Below the pieces are notes generated by a model. That model did no database searches. It was not told the DNA's origin and saw only the letters and a list, made by a program, of their open reading frames with translations. A DNA stretch of 64,000 nucleotides from an uncultured Phocaeicola sp. (GTDB lineage: Bacteria; Bacteroidota; Bacteroidia; Bacteroidales; Bacteroidaceae). Positions within the stretch are counted from its first letter, which is position 1; each line of letters begins with the position of its first letter. The stretch is taken from the NCBI GenBank assembly GCA_944320605.1, contig CALUIE010000004.1, positions 1 through 64,000 of the forward strand, given 5' to 3'. The position numbers and the translations under genes were made by a program. This document shows, in pieces, positions 9,086-18,093 of this stretch.

Positions 9086-9109
9086 TACTAATTATACTAA
9101 TGAAAACAT

Positions 9110-9155
9110 AATGCCTTTTCGGGGGACAGAGGGCATTTTCTAATAACAAAGGAGG
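9110..9155 (+). promoter_or_regulatory. Leader hairpin and strong Shine-Dalgarno before the next gene
   Basis: AATGCC (9110-9115) pairs with GGCATT (9132-9137). After it, AAAGGAGG (9148-9155) sits five bases before the start codon. A near-perfect Shine-Dalgarno is uncommon in Bacteroidetes and points to efficient or regulated initiation. Confidence 0.5.
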
Positions 9156-9160
9156 TATCT

Positions 9161-9382
9161 ATGCCACTTTTTAGAATTACAGTAAAACAGTCGAAGATCT
9201 CAAATGGAGTTCGTTTGGAGAAAGGTATGTCAGTAGATGTAGTTTCAAATTCATTCAGTAATCCGGTTTCAACAAATGGTGGTCAGCCTGTAGTGGATGC
9301 TTTCAATCGTATCTATGGTGTTGATATAAAGAAGGCCGGGGCACTTAGTATGGTTTATTTGGATGTACAGAAGATTGGGTAA
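9161..9382 (+). CDS. Small protein, DUF6140-like
   Basis: The 73-residue protein (start MPLFRITVKQSKISNGVRLE) is predicted mostly beta with a short helix (VVDAFNRIYG). It resembles the short Bacteroides proteins grouped as DUF6140, from memory only. It is preceded by an unusually strong Shine-Dalgarno and followed after 12 bases by the ATPase gene, so the two are probably co-transcribed. Function unknown. Confidence 0.55.
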   Translation: MPLFRITVKQSKISNGVRLEKGMSVDVVSNSFSNPVSTNGGQPVVDAFNRIYGVDIKKAGALSMVYLDVQKIG

Positions 9383-9394
9383 GAATTTAGCATT

Positions 9395-10300
9395 ATGGTT
9401 TATCTGAAAACATTTGTCACCCCTAAAGATTCTTGGGTAGATTGGTATTTCAATAAAGTCGATAATATTTCTGGTGAAATAATGGATAAGCTCATTCGTG
9501 AAATACCGGAAAGCCTGTTGAATGCAAGTCCGAATAATGTACCATGTTTTACGAGTTGGTATCCGTGGAATACATTTTATGGAAAAGGTTTATGTCCTAT
9601 AGAATTTGATGATATAACAATTCTTTATGGTGGAAATGGTTCCGGAAAGACTACATTACTCAATCTTATTGCAGAGAAACTGCGCCTTTCAAGAACAACT
9701 CTCTTTAATAAAAGCCCTTTTTGGGATAAATATGTGGAGTGTTGTGATTATGAGCAGGATGATGAAAATCTAAATACATCAATGGCTTTGCAGAATGGTT
9801 CTATAATAACCAGTGATGATGTGTTCAAGTATATGCTTGAAAATAGGAAAATTAATCTTGAGACAGACAATAATAGGGAACAGTTATTGAACGATTTTTA
9901 TTGTAATTATGATGAAAATATGGGTAAAGTAGCTTCACGTTATGTCAAGTCCAAGCTAAGAAAGGTAGATGAGGAAAAATCGAATGGAGAAACAGCCTTC
10001 AAATACTTTGTAGATTCGGTAAAAGATGATTCACTGATACTGTTTGATGAACCTGAGAACAGCTTGTCTGCCCGATGGCAGATGGAGTTGGCTAATTTCT
10101 TGAGAGGCGCGGTTCGCGCATTTAATTGTCAGCTTGTAATAGCTACACATTCACCATTTATATTATCAATACCTGGTGTAAAAATATATGATTTGGATAC
10201 TGTGCCAATATGTACAAACGAATGGTATAAGTTGGATAATGTGCAGGCTTATTATGAGTTGTTTGAGAGGAATAGAGATTTGTTTGAAAATGAAAAATAA
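9395..10300 (+). CDS. AAA/ABC-type ATPase (AAA_21-like)
   Basis: The 301-residue protein has a Walker A GGNGSGKTT at about residues 80-88, a Walker B DSLILFDEPENSLSARW around residue 210, and the switch region IATHSPFILSIPG. It is the compact, soluble, single-domain type without a coiled-coil insertion, as in OLD-like and AAA_21 ATPases often found in defence or toxin-antitoxin loci. It sits between the small 73-residue protein and a membrane protein; no nuclease (TOPRIM) domain is attached. ATP hydrolysis is a secure inference; the partner is unknown. Confidence 0.75.
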   Translation: MVYLKTFVTPKDSWVDWYFNKVDNISGEIMDKLIREIPESLLNASPNNVPCFTSWYPWNTFYGKGLCPIEFDDITILYGGNGSGKTTLLNLIAEKLRLSRTTLFNKSPFWDKYVECCDYEQDDENLNTSMALQNGSIITSDDVFKYMLENRKINLETDNNREQLLNDFYCNYDENMGKVASRYVKSKLRKVDEEKSNGETAFKYFVDSVKDDSLILFDEPENSLSARWQMELANFLRGAVRAFNCQLVIATHSPFILSIPGVKIYDLDTVPICTNEWYKLDNVQAYYELFERNRDLFENEK

Positions 10301-10306
10301 ATAGTT

Positions 10307-11179
10307 ATGATACATAAGGAAATATTTGATGTATTTGTTAAATATAAAAAGATCTTTGAAGATTTAAGTAGTAATGATGAATGCATAAATTTATTACAAT
10401 CCAATGGTACAAATTTATTTGTTTATCCTGATATACCTTTTGATGTTGAGCTTCAAACGAAAAGGAAATTTAATTTGTTTGATAAAGAGAAGATTCTTTT
10501 TATTCGTGATTTATCATTGGGAAGATGTCTTAATGAGGGAATGATTATTACTGATTGTGAATTGTTATTCATTATAGACGAGGGAAATGAGATAGTTATA
10601 GAATGGAATGATATAAAGAATGTAGAATACCGTGATGACAATTTATGTTTTTATGGCCGTTTTTTGGTGGAAAGTGAATTGGTTGTAGATAGTTATAAGT
10701 TTTTTAAGAAAAATGAAGCTCAAATATATGGTAAATTATTCGCTAGAATGTTTACAGAAATGGCAAAAACTTATATTGTAGATGAAAGTGTTGAAATAGA
10801 AAGTTGTAACTGTAATAAGATGAATTTGGAATTAAAAGAAAATACCACTTTTGATGTGAAAGCAGAAACTGTAGGGAAATATCCAAAAGAAGAAATAGAT
10901 AAATTCAAAGATCAATCTATTTCTAAGGTTAGGAATTTACTTATAATATGGTCGGTATTAGCGTTTATATGTTTATTGATAGGGGGATTTATGGTGATAA
11001 TCCCAATAGTATTTGCTATTCCTATAATTATATTGTTATTTAGTTATTTATCCTTAATAAATAAGGATGATGATTATTGGGAAAGAGAATACTCTAAATT
11101 ATGGAAGAACCTGTCAGATGTTGATAAACTAAAAACTGCAGCTAAAATAGCTGGTGGAATTTTTAAACTATTCGGATAA
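10307..11179 (+). CDS. Membrane protein with an N-terminal PH-like domain
   Basis: The 290-residue product starts MIHKEIFDVFVKYKKIFEDL. Its first 150 residues match the N-terminus of the protein at 12,321 in order and spacing: MIHKE-F, NGTNLFVYPDIP, the ITDCELLFI strand, EWNDIKNVEYRDD, and a final helix ARMFTEMAK. I read this as a shared beta-rich domain of PH type. Near the C-terminus come two hydrophobic helices (about residues 220-250), then a short charged tail. It lies 6 bases after the ATPase gene in the same direction. Base composition is very AT-rich. Confidence 0.6.
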   Translation: MIHKEIFDVFVKYKKIFEDLSSNDECINLLQSNGTNLFVYPDIPFDVELQTKRKFNLFDKEKILFIRDLSLGRCLNEGMIITDCELLFIIDEGNEIVIEWNDIKNVEYRDDNLCFYGRFLVESELVVDSYKFFKKNEAQIYGKLFARMFTEMAKTYIVDESVEIESCNCNKMNLELKENTTFDVKAETVGKYPKEEIDKFKDQSISKVRNLLIIWSVLAFICLLIGGFMVIIPIVFAIPIIILLFSYLSLINKDDDYWEREYSKLWKNLSDVDKLKTAAKIAGGIFKLFG

Positions 11180-11186
11180 ATATTTT

Positions 11187-11576
11187 ATGGATAAAATTAA
11201 ATTGTTAGAAGAGTTTAAGGAAAAGTGGATGTCTAAAGCAAAAGAATATGTGCAGACTCCAGAACGGATAAAAAAAATGATTCCTCAAATAAAGGAGTAT
11301 TTATCAAAAAAAGGTCTGAAAGAGGTAAAAGAAAAAGTTATCTTATTGATAGATTATATCAGTGACATTGTTAATGGGAATTATAAAGATTATAATGTAA
11401 AAGCTTTTTTATACGTGGTGGCAGCAATGATTTATTTGGTGTCTCCTATTGATGTTATTCCTGATTTTATTTTGGGAATTGGTCTTACAGATGATGTTGC
11501 TGTTATTCTTTTCGTATTAAGGGAAGTTTCCTTGGAGTTGGATAAATATAAAGAATGGAAGTTGAATAAAAAATGA
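11187..11576 (+). CDS. DUF1232 (YkvA-like) membrane protein
   Basis: 129 residues from the ATG at 11,187; the N-terminal half is charged and helical. The C-terminal part carries the DUF1232 signature LVSPIDVIPDFILGIGLTDD followed by a hydrophobic stretch (VAVILFVLR). Family members are small membrane proteins of unknown biochemical role. It follows the PH-like protein by 7 bases and precedes the next gene by 6, so it belongs to the same operon. Confidence 0.75.
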   Translation: MDKIKLLEEFKEKWMSKAKEYVQTPERIKKMIPQIKEYLSKKGLKEVKEKVILLIDYISDIVNGNYKDYNVKAFLYVVAAMIYLVSPIDVIPDFILGIGLTDDVAVILFVLREVSLELDKYKEWKLNKK

Positions 11577-11582
11577 TTATTT

Positions 11583-11954
11583 ATGTTACAAGGATATATT
11601 GCAAATAAATGGGGCGATAAAATGTTTGAGGATGATATGGCCAAGATTGTTAAGAGACATGCATTTTGGGGGGCTGTAATTATGGCTTTACCGACATTTG
11701 GTTTTGGATTGGTAATATATTGTATCATTCTCTGGCACATGTATTATGCATTATGTGAGAAATGTAATACAAAGTTACAGATAAGTACAGTTATTGTTGG
11801 TATCATTGTCAATTTTGCAATAACTGCAGTTGTTAATGTTATATTTGCATTATTGCCTATTTTAGGTTGGCTTGGTACAGGTTTCATTGTATATCTTCAG
11901 TTTTATTTATCTGGAAAGGCTTACATTGAAACATTAAAAGAAATGAGATTATAA
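11583..11954 (+). CDS. Small multi-helix membrane protein
   Basis: The 123-residue product has three hydrophobic segments, centred near residues 35, 75 and 95, with short charged loops containing KCNTK. It is the last gene of the tight cluster begun at 9,161. No family recognised. Confidence 0.5.
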   Translation: MLQGYIANKWGDKMFEDDMAKIVKRHAFWGAVIMALPTFGFGLVIYCIILWHMYYALCEKCNTKLQISTVIVGIIVNFAITAVVNVIFALLPILGWLGTGFIVYLQFYLSGKAYIETLKEMRL

Positions 11955-12320
11955 TATGATTTAGTATGCAATGAATATTAACAGAAAATTATAGTAAACA
12001 ATCTAATAATGGTGGTAAAGAAATTGATAGTTGTGAAGGCTATTTTTGAATTAAAGAAGAATAGATGTACCTTTTTCTCAACTATATGAATTTTATATGA
12101 TTGTTAGGAATTATGTGAAATATATCTACAGGTTATTTAAGGATAATTAGTTTACTATAAAATTTATGTCTTGTTATTATTACTTGGTGTATGGTCATAG
12201 TGTATGTATGTTATATGGATAGATGTGTTTTATAAAATAACAAACCTTATTCAGACATAAACAATAAACACAGATAATAAGAAAGTGAAATTAATAATTT
12301 AATATAATTAATGAAATATC
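11955..12320. other. AT-rich gap of 366 bases
   Basis: No open frame of convincing length and no terminator-like hairpin stands out. It is strongly AT-rich. The last part probably holds the promoter and leader of the gene at 12,321, but I see no clear TAnnTTTG close to the start. Confidence 0.4.
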
Positions 12321-14345
12321 ATGATACATAAAGAAACATTTGATGCCTTTATAGAAGGAATAAAAACTGAAAAAAAATGGAATTGGTATTTAAACACTTA
12401 CATAAACCCTAATGGTTCAGATTTATTTATATACCCTGATATTCCCAGCGATGTAAAACATTCAATCCGTACAAGTTGGGGAATTGGTTTAGATGAAGAG
12501 ATTCTTTATGTACGAGATTCTTCTTTTTGGAATGAACGTAATCAAGGTTTAGTTATAACTGATTGTGGTATAATTTTCATACCAGATAACGATGATATGG
12601 ATGATAGAATTCATATTTCTTGGGAAAATGTAAATTACGTGGAATACAAAGATGAATTATTGTATTTTTTTGGATATGGCGATAGAGAAAATAATTGCCC
12701 TATACATATATCTCATTTCTTAAAAGAATCTTCAGATACTAGCAAACAAGGTGCAGGTAGTATTTTCTACAGAATATTTACGCGTATGGCTCAAACACAA
12801 ACTCCAAAAGATGAAGATGATATTTATGAAAAGACAGTAGAGCAATATAACCAATTGATGAATGACGGTAAAGAGGAAGAGGCTTTACAATTAGCTCTTA
12901 GTTATAGGAAAAATGAACAGAACGTAGCTTTTACTCCTGAAATAGCTTGGCTTTATCATAAAAAAGGGCAGGATGAAAAAGCGTTTGCCGTAATTGATGA
13001 GGATTTTAATGCTTTAGCTGAAGACAATCTTACTTGGAAAGGTAAGTTATATTATACTAAGTATAGCATATATGATGATAATGGTGATTATATGAATGCA
13101 AGAAAAGATTGTTTGTACGTTAAGAGGAATATCCCGTCTGATGTCAATTGGGATTATGAAGATGTAAATATTTTAGATGATGCTATAAAAGATTTTTCAA
13201 GATTTGAGAATGAATATACTCAACATTTCTTGGAACAACCCTATAATGAACGAAAGTTAATTGTGCCAGTCCAATCTTATACTGATTTGTCTCAAAAGAA
13301 GTTAGCTGTAGTTGATATTAATAATCTTCCAGATATAAACTTTCCAATGGGGCATCCTGTAGCAAATCAATTGTATGTAGGACATCCTTATATTCCATCA
13401 AAATATATTCCATTTGAAAATTATGAATTGGAATTAATTGAAGATAAAATACGGGAATTTTCTCAGATTATGCAATATTTAGGCGCAACGGAAATAAATA
13501 TTGAGAGTGTAAATTCATCTTCGAATAATAAAGATTCAAAAATAGATCAAAAACTTTCTGGTGGAGTAGATTATAAACTGGTATCAGGCTCAGGTAACGC
13601 AGAAAGACATATTACTAATAAACTTTTGGAAGATATAAGTCAACATATAAATCTGCATCAGAAGTTTTCACCGAAAAAATATCCAGCATTACCTGAGAAC
13701 TTAGTATGGTATCATAATGAACCTTCATGGCAGAGACTTTATAGCCAACGTATGCAGGGGGCTTTATTGGAGCATGAAGAACGTATCGAGACAAAGAAAA
13801 GCCAGGTTGTGGAAAATTCTGAACTAAAGCAAATCTCAGCCGAGGTTAAATGGTTATTTGTTCAAGCAAATGGAAATTGGGAGCAATCAATGGAGGAAAA
13901 GTTTGAAGCGCATGAAAATGCAATACTTTCAATCCATGTAAAATTTGCTCCTTTGGAAGATTTACAAGTGGGAACATTGACTTTTCAACAAAATACAAAT
14001 CCGATTTTGTCTGCTTTATCTCAATCATTAACTGAAGAAGAAGTTGAATACTTGAATGAACTCAAAGCCTGCCTTGAAGAAGATGGTAAAATTTCATCTA
14101 AGGAAAGACGTTTGTTGAATCGTTTAAGAGAACGATTAGGTATAACTGAAGAAAGGGCAGAAGAGTTAGAGGCTTCTTTATTGATGCCTGAACTTACTGA
14201 AGAAGAACAGGAGTATTTAGATGAATATAAGGCTTGTATAGAGGAAGGAGAGCTTTCTCCGAAAGAGATACGTCTTTTGAATCGTTTGAGGATGAGTTTA
14301 GGTATCTCAGAAGAACGAGCTAAAGAGTTGGAAACTTATAAATGA
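12321..14345 (+). CDS. PH-like/TPR protein with two C-terminal TerB-like helical modules
   Basis: 674 residues. Residues 1-155 are a paralogue of the N-terminus of the 10,307 protein (NGSDLFIYPDIPSDV, ITDCGIIFIP, VEYKDELLYFF, RIFTRMAQ). Residues 170-300 look like TPR helices (DGKEEEALQLALSYRK). Residues 320-560 hold a less clear region with several proline- and tyrosine-rich segments. The C-terminus has two tandem copies of a roughly 50-residue helical module (570-619 and 625-674), each of the form LTEEE-EYL-E-KAC-EEG-(I/L)S-KE-R-LLNRLR-LGI-EERA-ELE. These resemble TerB-like or short helical adaptor modules. The shared domain ties it to the operon upstream despite the 366-base gap. Confidence 0.6.
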   Translation: MIHKETFDAFIEGIKTEKKWNWYLNTYINPNGSDLFIYPDIPSDVKHSIRTSWGIGLDEEILYVRDSSFWNERNQGLVITDCGIIFIPDNDDMDDRIHISWENVNYVEYKDELLYFFGYGDRENNCPIHISHFLKESSDTSKQGAGSIFYRIFTRMAQTQTPKDEDDIYEKTVEQYNQLMNDGKEEEALQLALSYRKNEQNVAFTPEIAWLYHKKGQDEKAFAVIDEDFNALAEDNLTWKGKLYYTKYSIYDDNGDYMNARKDCLYVKRNIPSDVNWDYEDVNILDDAIKDFSRFENEYTQHFLEQPYNERKLIVPVQSYTDLSQKKLAVVDINNLPDINFPMGHPVANQLYVGHPYIPSKYIPFENYELELIEDKIREFSQIMQYLGATEINIESVNSSSNNKDSKIDQKLSGGVDYKLVSGSGNAERHITNKLLEDISQHINLHQKFSPKKYPALPENLVWYHNEPSWQRLYSQRMQGALLEHEERIETKKSQVVENSELKQISAEVKWLFVQANGNWEQSMEEKFEAHENAILSIHVKFAPLEDLQVGTLTFQQNTNPILSALSQSLTEEEVEYLNELKACLEEDGKISSKERRLLNRLRERLGITEERAEELEASLLMPELTEEEQEYLDEYKACIEEGELSPKEIRLLNRLRMSLGISEERAKELETYK

Positions 14346-14381
14346 AGCTGAAAGTCAGAGTCTAAAATTTTGACATTGAAT

Positions 14382-15801
14382 ATGGAACAAATAGATAAAA
14401 TTATAGCCGAAGCAGATCAATATTTTGATGCTATGGATTATAAAAAGGCAATTCCATTATATAAAAAAGTATTTGAAACCGGAAATGTTGAGTCAGGTTT
14501 TTGTTTGGGGGTATGTTATGAAAAAATGAAAGACTATGCGAAATCTGTAAGATGGTATAAATTGGCAGCGGAACAAGGTGACGCCGTAGCCCAATTTAAT
14601 TTAGGAACTTGTTATTTTGGTGGTGAAGGTGTGGAACAAGACTATGGAGAAGCTGTGAAATGGTTTAAGAAAGCTGCTGAACAGGAACAAGCAAATGCGC
14701 AATATAATTTAGGATTTTGTTACGAGAAAGGCTTTGGAGTTGAACAAGACTATAAAGAGGCTGTGAAATTTTATACATTTGCTGCAAAGCAGGATTATTG
14801 GCAAGCACAAAATAATTTAGGATTGTGTTATGAGAAAGGTTTGGGAGTTGTACAAGATTATGTGAAATCTGCGGAGTGCTACCGTAAGGCTGCAGAGCAT
14901 GGAGGGGCTGACGCTCAATATAATTTGGGACGTTGTTATATGTTCGGCATAGGAACTGAAGAAAAACATGCGGAGGCTGTAAACTTGTTCCGTAAGGCGG
15001 CAGAACAAGAACATACTATGGGACAATTCAATTTAGCAATATCTTATTTATATGGCATGGGTATTGATAAAAATTATGATGAGGCTATTGAATGGTTCCG
15101 TAAGGCAGCGGAACAAGGACATGCTGAGTCCCAATATTATTTGGGATGTATTTATAAGGAAAGTATAGGCGTAGATCAGGATTATTGCGAATCCGCGAAG
15201 TGGCATCGTATGGCAGCTGAGCAAGGTTATGTTAAGTCTCAATATAAATTGTCTCTTTATTATTACAATGGTGAAGGTGTAGAGCAGGATTATGAAGAGG
15301 CTGTGAAATGGTTTTATAAAGTGGCGAAAAATGGACACGCTGACGCTCAATTTAGTTTAGGAGTTATTTATTCTAAAGAAGAATTATGATGAAGCTATAA
15401 AATGGTATCGTAGGGCTGCAAATCAAGGTCATGTTAAGTCTCAATTTAATTTGGGCTGTATTTATGGTGGCGAAGGTGAGGAACAAAATTATGAAGAAGC
15501 AGTAAAATGGTGGCGTATGGCTGCGGAACAGGGCTATTCTGGTGCTCAAAATAATTTAGGAACTTGTTATTTGGGTGGTGAAGGTGTAGAACAAAATTAT
15601 GAAGAAGCTGTGAGGTGGTATTCTCTTGCTGCGGAACAAGAAAATGCATATGCTCAATGTAATTTAGGCAATTGCTATAAAGACGGTAAAGGAGTAGAGC
15701 AAGATAAAGATAAAGCCATAGAATGGTATAGGAAAGCTTCCGATAACGGTTGCGAAGAAGCCAAGGAGGCTTTGGATGAATTGTTAAAGAGGAGACAATA
15801 A
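14382..15801 (+). pseudogene. Sel1-repeat protein broken by a frameshift
   Basis: From the ATG at 14,382 the frame encodes about nine Sel1-like (SLR) repeats of 36 residues, each with A-(A/V)-Q-(Y/F)-LG-CY-G-GV-QDY-EAVKWF-KAAEQG, and stops at 15,389 inside a repeat. The missing half-repeat continues in another frame from about 15,380 (KNYDEAIKWYRRAA) through three more repeats to 15,801. Measured against the repeat, about 14-16 bases are missing at the junction, so an internal deletion is more likely than programmed shifting. Intact SLR proteins are scaffolds. It is 36 bases after the PH-like/TPR gene and probably shared its function. The first part could still be translated as a truncated protein. 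Confidence 0.75.
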
Positions 15802-15906
15802 TAAGTTCTTTCTAAATGATAAGGCGTAATGTCGAGAAAGACTGGTTATTTTTATATGCTTTTGTCAATAACTGCATAACGGGATTGGTGTTTGCTGAAA
15901 AACGTT

Positions 15907-15914
15907 TATCTTTG
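15907..15914 (+). promoter_or_regulatory. Promoter -7 element for the fic-yaaA pair
   Basis: TATCTTTG matches TAnnTTTG, preceded by a TTTG-like element in GTGTTTGC. It lies about 50 bases before the Fic start codon. Confidence 0.5.
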
Positions 15915-15962
15915 TGCGACAGATGTTTTATTGATATAGTGTAAATATAGAATTTCTATTGT

Positions 15963-16796
15963 ATGTACGAAGATTTGATTCCACAATATGATTCATTAGT
16001 AGCAGAATATAATAAAATAATTTCTGACAGATTCAGTAAAGCGGATTTTATTGAGTATAATGAAATTCTGTTTTCAGCACATAGTTGTGCCATAGAAGGT
16101 AATAGTTTCTCTGTGGATGAAACCCGTACTTTGAAGGAGAAAGGTTTGGGTATGATTCCTCATGGAAAGACTCTTTTTGAAGCATTTGAGATTCTTGACC
16201 ATTTCCAGGCATACGAGTATTTGTTGAATAATTTGGATAAACCGCTTACCGAAGAGCTGCTGAAAGAAACTCACAAACTGTTAACGGAGCATACTTTAGA
16301 GTATAAAACGAGGAATGATGAAGTTCCGGGTAAGCCCGGAGAATATACCACTGTCGATATGTGTGCAGGTGATACAATATTCGGAGAACATGAAAAACTG
16401 ATAAGGCAGGTTCCACGTCTTCTTGAAAGCACGCAAAGTGCTATAGATAGCGGTGAGGTACATCCTATGGTTATAGCCGCAAAGTTCCATGGCTTTTATG
16501 AGTATCTTCATCCGTTCCGCGATGGTAACGGACGTTTGGGAAGGCTTATGTCAAATTTTATTCTTCTTAAAATGGGACAGCCATTGCTGATAATACCCAG
16601 CAGTAATAGAGAAGAATATATTGCAGCTTTAAAATATATAAAGAAGGAACGTACTGATGAATTTCTTGTTGATTTTTTCTTTAAAACCTCTATCAGAAGA
16701 CTTCAGCATGAAATATCGGAGAAAAAGAATCTTACGGATAATTTTATAGACGGATTCCGTTTTGTTTCTGATTTGAAAAACGATAATATACATTAA
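15963..16796 (+). CDS. Fic-domain protein (AMPylase family)
   Basis: The 277-residue protein contains the Fic core HPFRDGNGR at about residues 183-191, where the His is catalytic and the Asp/Asn/Gly/Arg bind the nucleotide. An N-terminal inhibitory motif (S/T)xxxE(G/N) appears as SCAIEG at about residues 41-46, so it is the self-inhibited class with the glutamate arm in the same chain. Known relatives transfer AMP or another nucleotide to Ser/Thr/Tyr of target proteins. Targets are unknown here. The yaaA gene follows after 13 bases. Confidence 0.85.
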   Translation: MYEDLIPQYDSLVAEYNKIISDRFSKADFIEYNEILFSAHSCAIEGNSFSVDETRTLKEKGLGMIPHGKTLFEAFEILDHFQAYEYLLNNLDKPLTEELLKETHKLLTEHTLEYKTRNDEVPGKPGEYTTVDMCAGDTIFGEHEKLIRQVPRLLESTQSAIDSGEVHPMVIAAKFHGFYEYLHPFRDGNGRLGRLMSNFILLKMGQPLLIIPSSNREEYIAALKYIKKERTDEFLVDFFFKTSIRRLQHEISEKKNLTDNFIDGFRFVSDLKNDNIH

Positions 16797-16809
16797 ACTT
16801 TTTTTGCCT

Positions 16810-17574
16810 ATGATGGTTTATATATCTTGCGCAAAGACCATGACGGCGCAAAGCAGACAGTATGTACCATTTACAACGTTGCCTGTTTTTCAGGATGAAG
16901 CTATGCAGAATGCGATGTATATGTCGCAATTCAGCAGTGAGGAATTGGGGCGTATGCTGAAAGTTAACTCCAAACTGGCTGCTGAAAATTACTTCAGATA
17001 TCATAATTTCTTTTCGGAGGATAATAAGGAACTTCCTGCTATTTTATCGTACACCGGCATGGTGTTCAAACGTATTGCAGTGAAAGATTTTTCGGATGAA
17101 GATTTGAAATATGCGCAGAAACATCTGTTAATCACTTCCTTTCTATATGGCTTGCTTCGTCCACTGGATGTTATTAAAAATTATCGTCTTGAAGGAGACG
17201 TCCGATTGCCCGAAAGGGGTAACGTGACAATGTTTGACTATTGGAAACCTATACTGACAGATTTCTTTATCGATGAAATAAAAAAGCAGGGGGGTATTCT
17301 GATAAATCTTGCCAGTAGCGAAATGAAGGATCTTTTCGACTGGAGGCGTGTGTGTAGTGAAGTCAGAGTCATAACTCCGGACTTCCATGTTTATAAAAAC
17401 GGTAAACTCTCTACTATTGTGATTTATGCCAAAATGTGCCGTGGAGAAATGACACGCTATATTTTGAAAAACAGGATTGAAGATCCGGAAATGTTAAAAT
17501 CGTTTGAGTGGGAGGGATTCTGCTACAATGAGCATGAAAGTGATGATAATCATTTTGTGTTTACCATGGGGTAA
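16810..17574 (+). CDS. yaaA: YaaA family (UPF0246) peroxide-stress protein
   Basis: About 254 residues from the ATG at 16,810 (ATG at 16,813 is equally possible; an upstream TTG is not needed). The diagnostic YaaA segments are SCAKTM near the N-terminus, LSYTGMVFKRI, ITSFLYGLLRPLDVIKNYRLE, LINLASSEM and the C-terminal FEWEGFCYNEHESDDNHFVF. In E. coli YaaA lowers free iron and limits oxidative DNA damage during peroxide stress. It is probably co-transcribed with the Fic gene. The left prophage end begins 18 bases after its stop codon; the tRNA-Trp terminator there can also end this transcript. Confidence 0.85.
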   Translation: MMVYISCAKTMTAQSRQYVPFTTLPVFQDEAMQNAMYMSQFSSEELGRMLKVNSKLAAENYFRYHNFFSEDNKELPAILSYTGMVFKRIAVKDFSDEDLKYAQKHLLITSFLYGLLRPLDVIKNYRLEGDVRLPERGNVTMFDYWKPILTDFFIDEIKKQGGILINLASSEMKDLFDWRRVCSEVRVITPDFHVYKNGKLSTIVIYAKMCRGEMTRYILKNRIEDPEMLKSFEWEGFCYNEHESDDNHFVFTMG

Positions 17575-17592
17575 GAACCATATAATAAAAAT

Positions 17593-17654
17593 AAAAGCTG
17601 TAACTTTTTGAGTTACAGCTTTTTACTTCTGCACGGGAAGAGAGGCTCGAACTC
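17593..17654. repeat. attL: duplicate of the tRNA-Trp 3' end with terminator
   Basis: 17,610-17,654 is identical (45 bases) to 60,229-60,273. The repeat extends leftward through a 13-bp terminator hairpin (17,593-17,605 with 17,611-17,623) that differs from the right copy only in its loop (TTTTG against TTCAG). This end carries just the last 24 tRNA bases and is not a functional tRNA. Confidence 0.9.
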
Positions 17655-17751
17655 TAATGACATTTTCTTTAAGATAGTCATATCTGATTATCAATATATT
17701 ACGCTTTATAATACTATGTTTTTTATATCTCTTGAGTCCTGAATCAGTCCG

Positions 17752-18093
17752 TCAGGTATGTTTTGTAAGTAGCTGATTTACATTCTCTAATAGCTTGATA
17801 CGCTCATCTTTTTCTTTTATGATTTTTTCAAGAAGTTCAATTTTCTCTATATAATATGAGGTATCATCGCTTTTTGAAATTCCTGTTTGTTTAAAAGGTT
17901 TCTCCCTTTCAAAAAATATGTCCATAGAGACACCAAAGAAATCTGCTACTTTTTCCAGACGTTTTACTGTAGGATTTCCGTTTACAATTTGGGCGAGTGA
18001 AGCGTTTGCTTCAGTGCCTATGTATCTTAAAAGTTCCTTGTTTAGTATATTTCTTTCTACCAATAACTGTCTAATTATATTGCCATTATACAT
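17752..18093 (-). CDS. XRE-family regulator with a C-terminal coiled coil (second repressor-like gene)
   Basis: 113 residues. The N-terminal HTH (about residues 5-62, including SLAQIVNGNPTVKRLEKVADF) ends in the XRE-typical FFGVSMDIFFERE, and residues 75-110 form a charged coiled coil for oligomerisation. It overlaps the stop codon of the gene transcribed before it (TAATG), so the two are translationally coupled. It is a paralogue of that gene. As the leftward operon next to attL, the pair most likely holds the lysogenic repressor function. Confidence 0.75.
   Translation of the reverse strand: MYNGNIIRQLLVERNILNKELLRYIGTEANASLAQIVNGNPTVKRLEKVADFFGVSMDIFFEREKPFKQTGISKSDDTSYYIEKIELLEKIIKEKDERIKLLENVNQLLTKHT

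Noticed and set aside
14370..15801. Programmed frameshift in the Sel1 gene
   Set aside because: The repeat phase shows missing bases at the junction and there is no slippery site.
17593..17660. Second tRNA-Trp gene at the left end
   Set aside because: Only the 3' part of the tRNA (24 bases) matches; the rest diverges, so it is an attL remnant.
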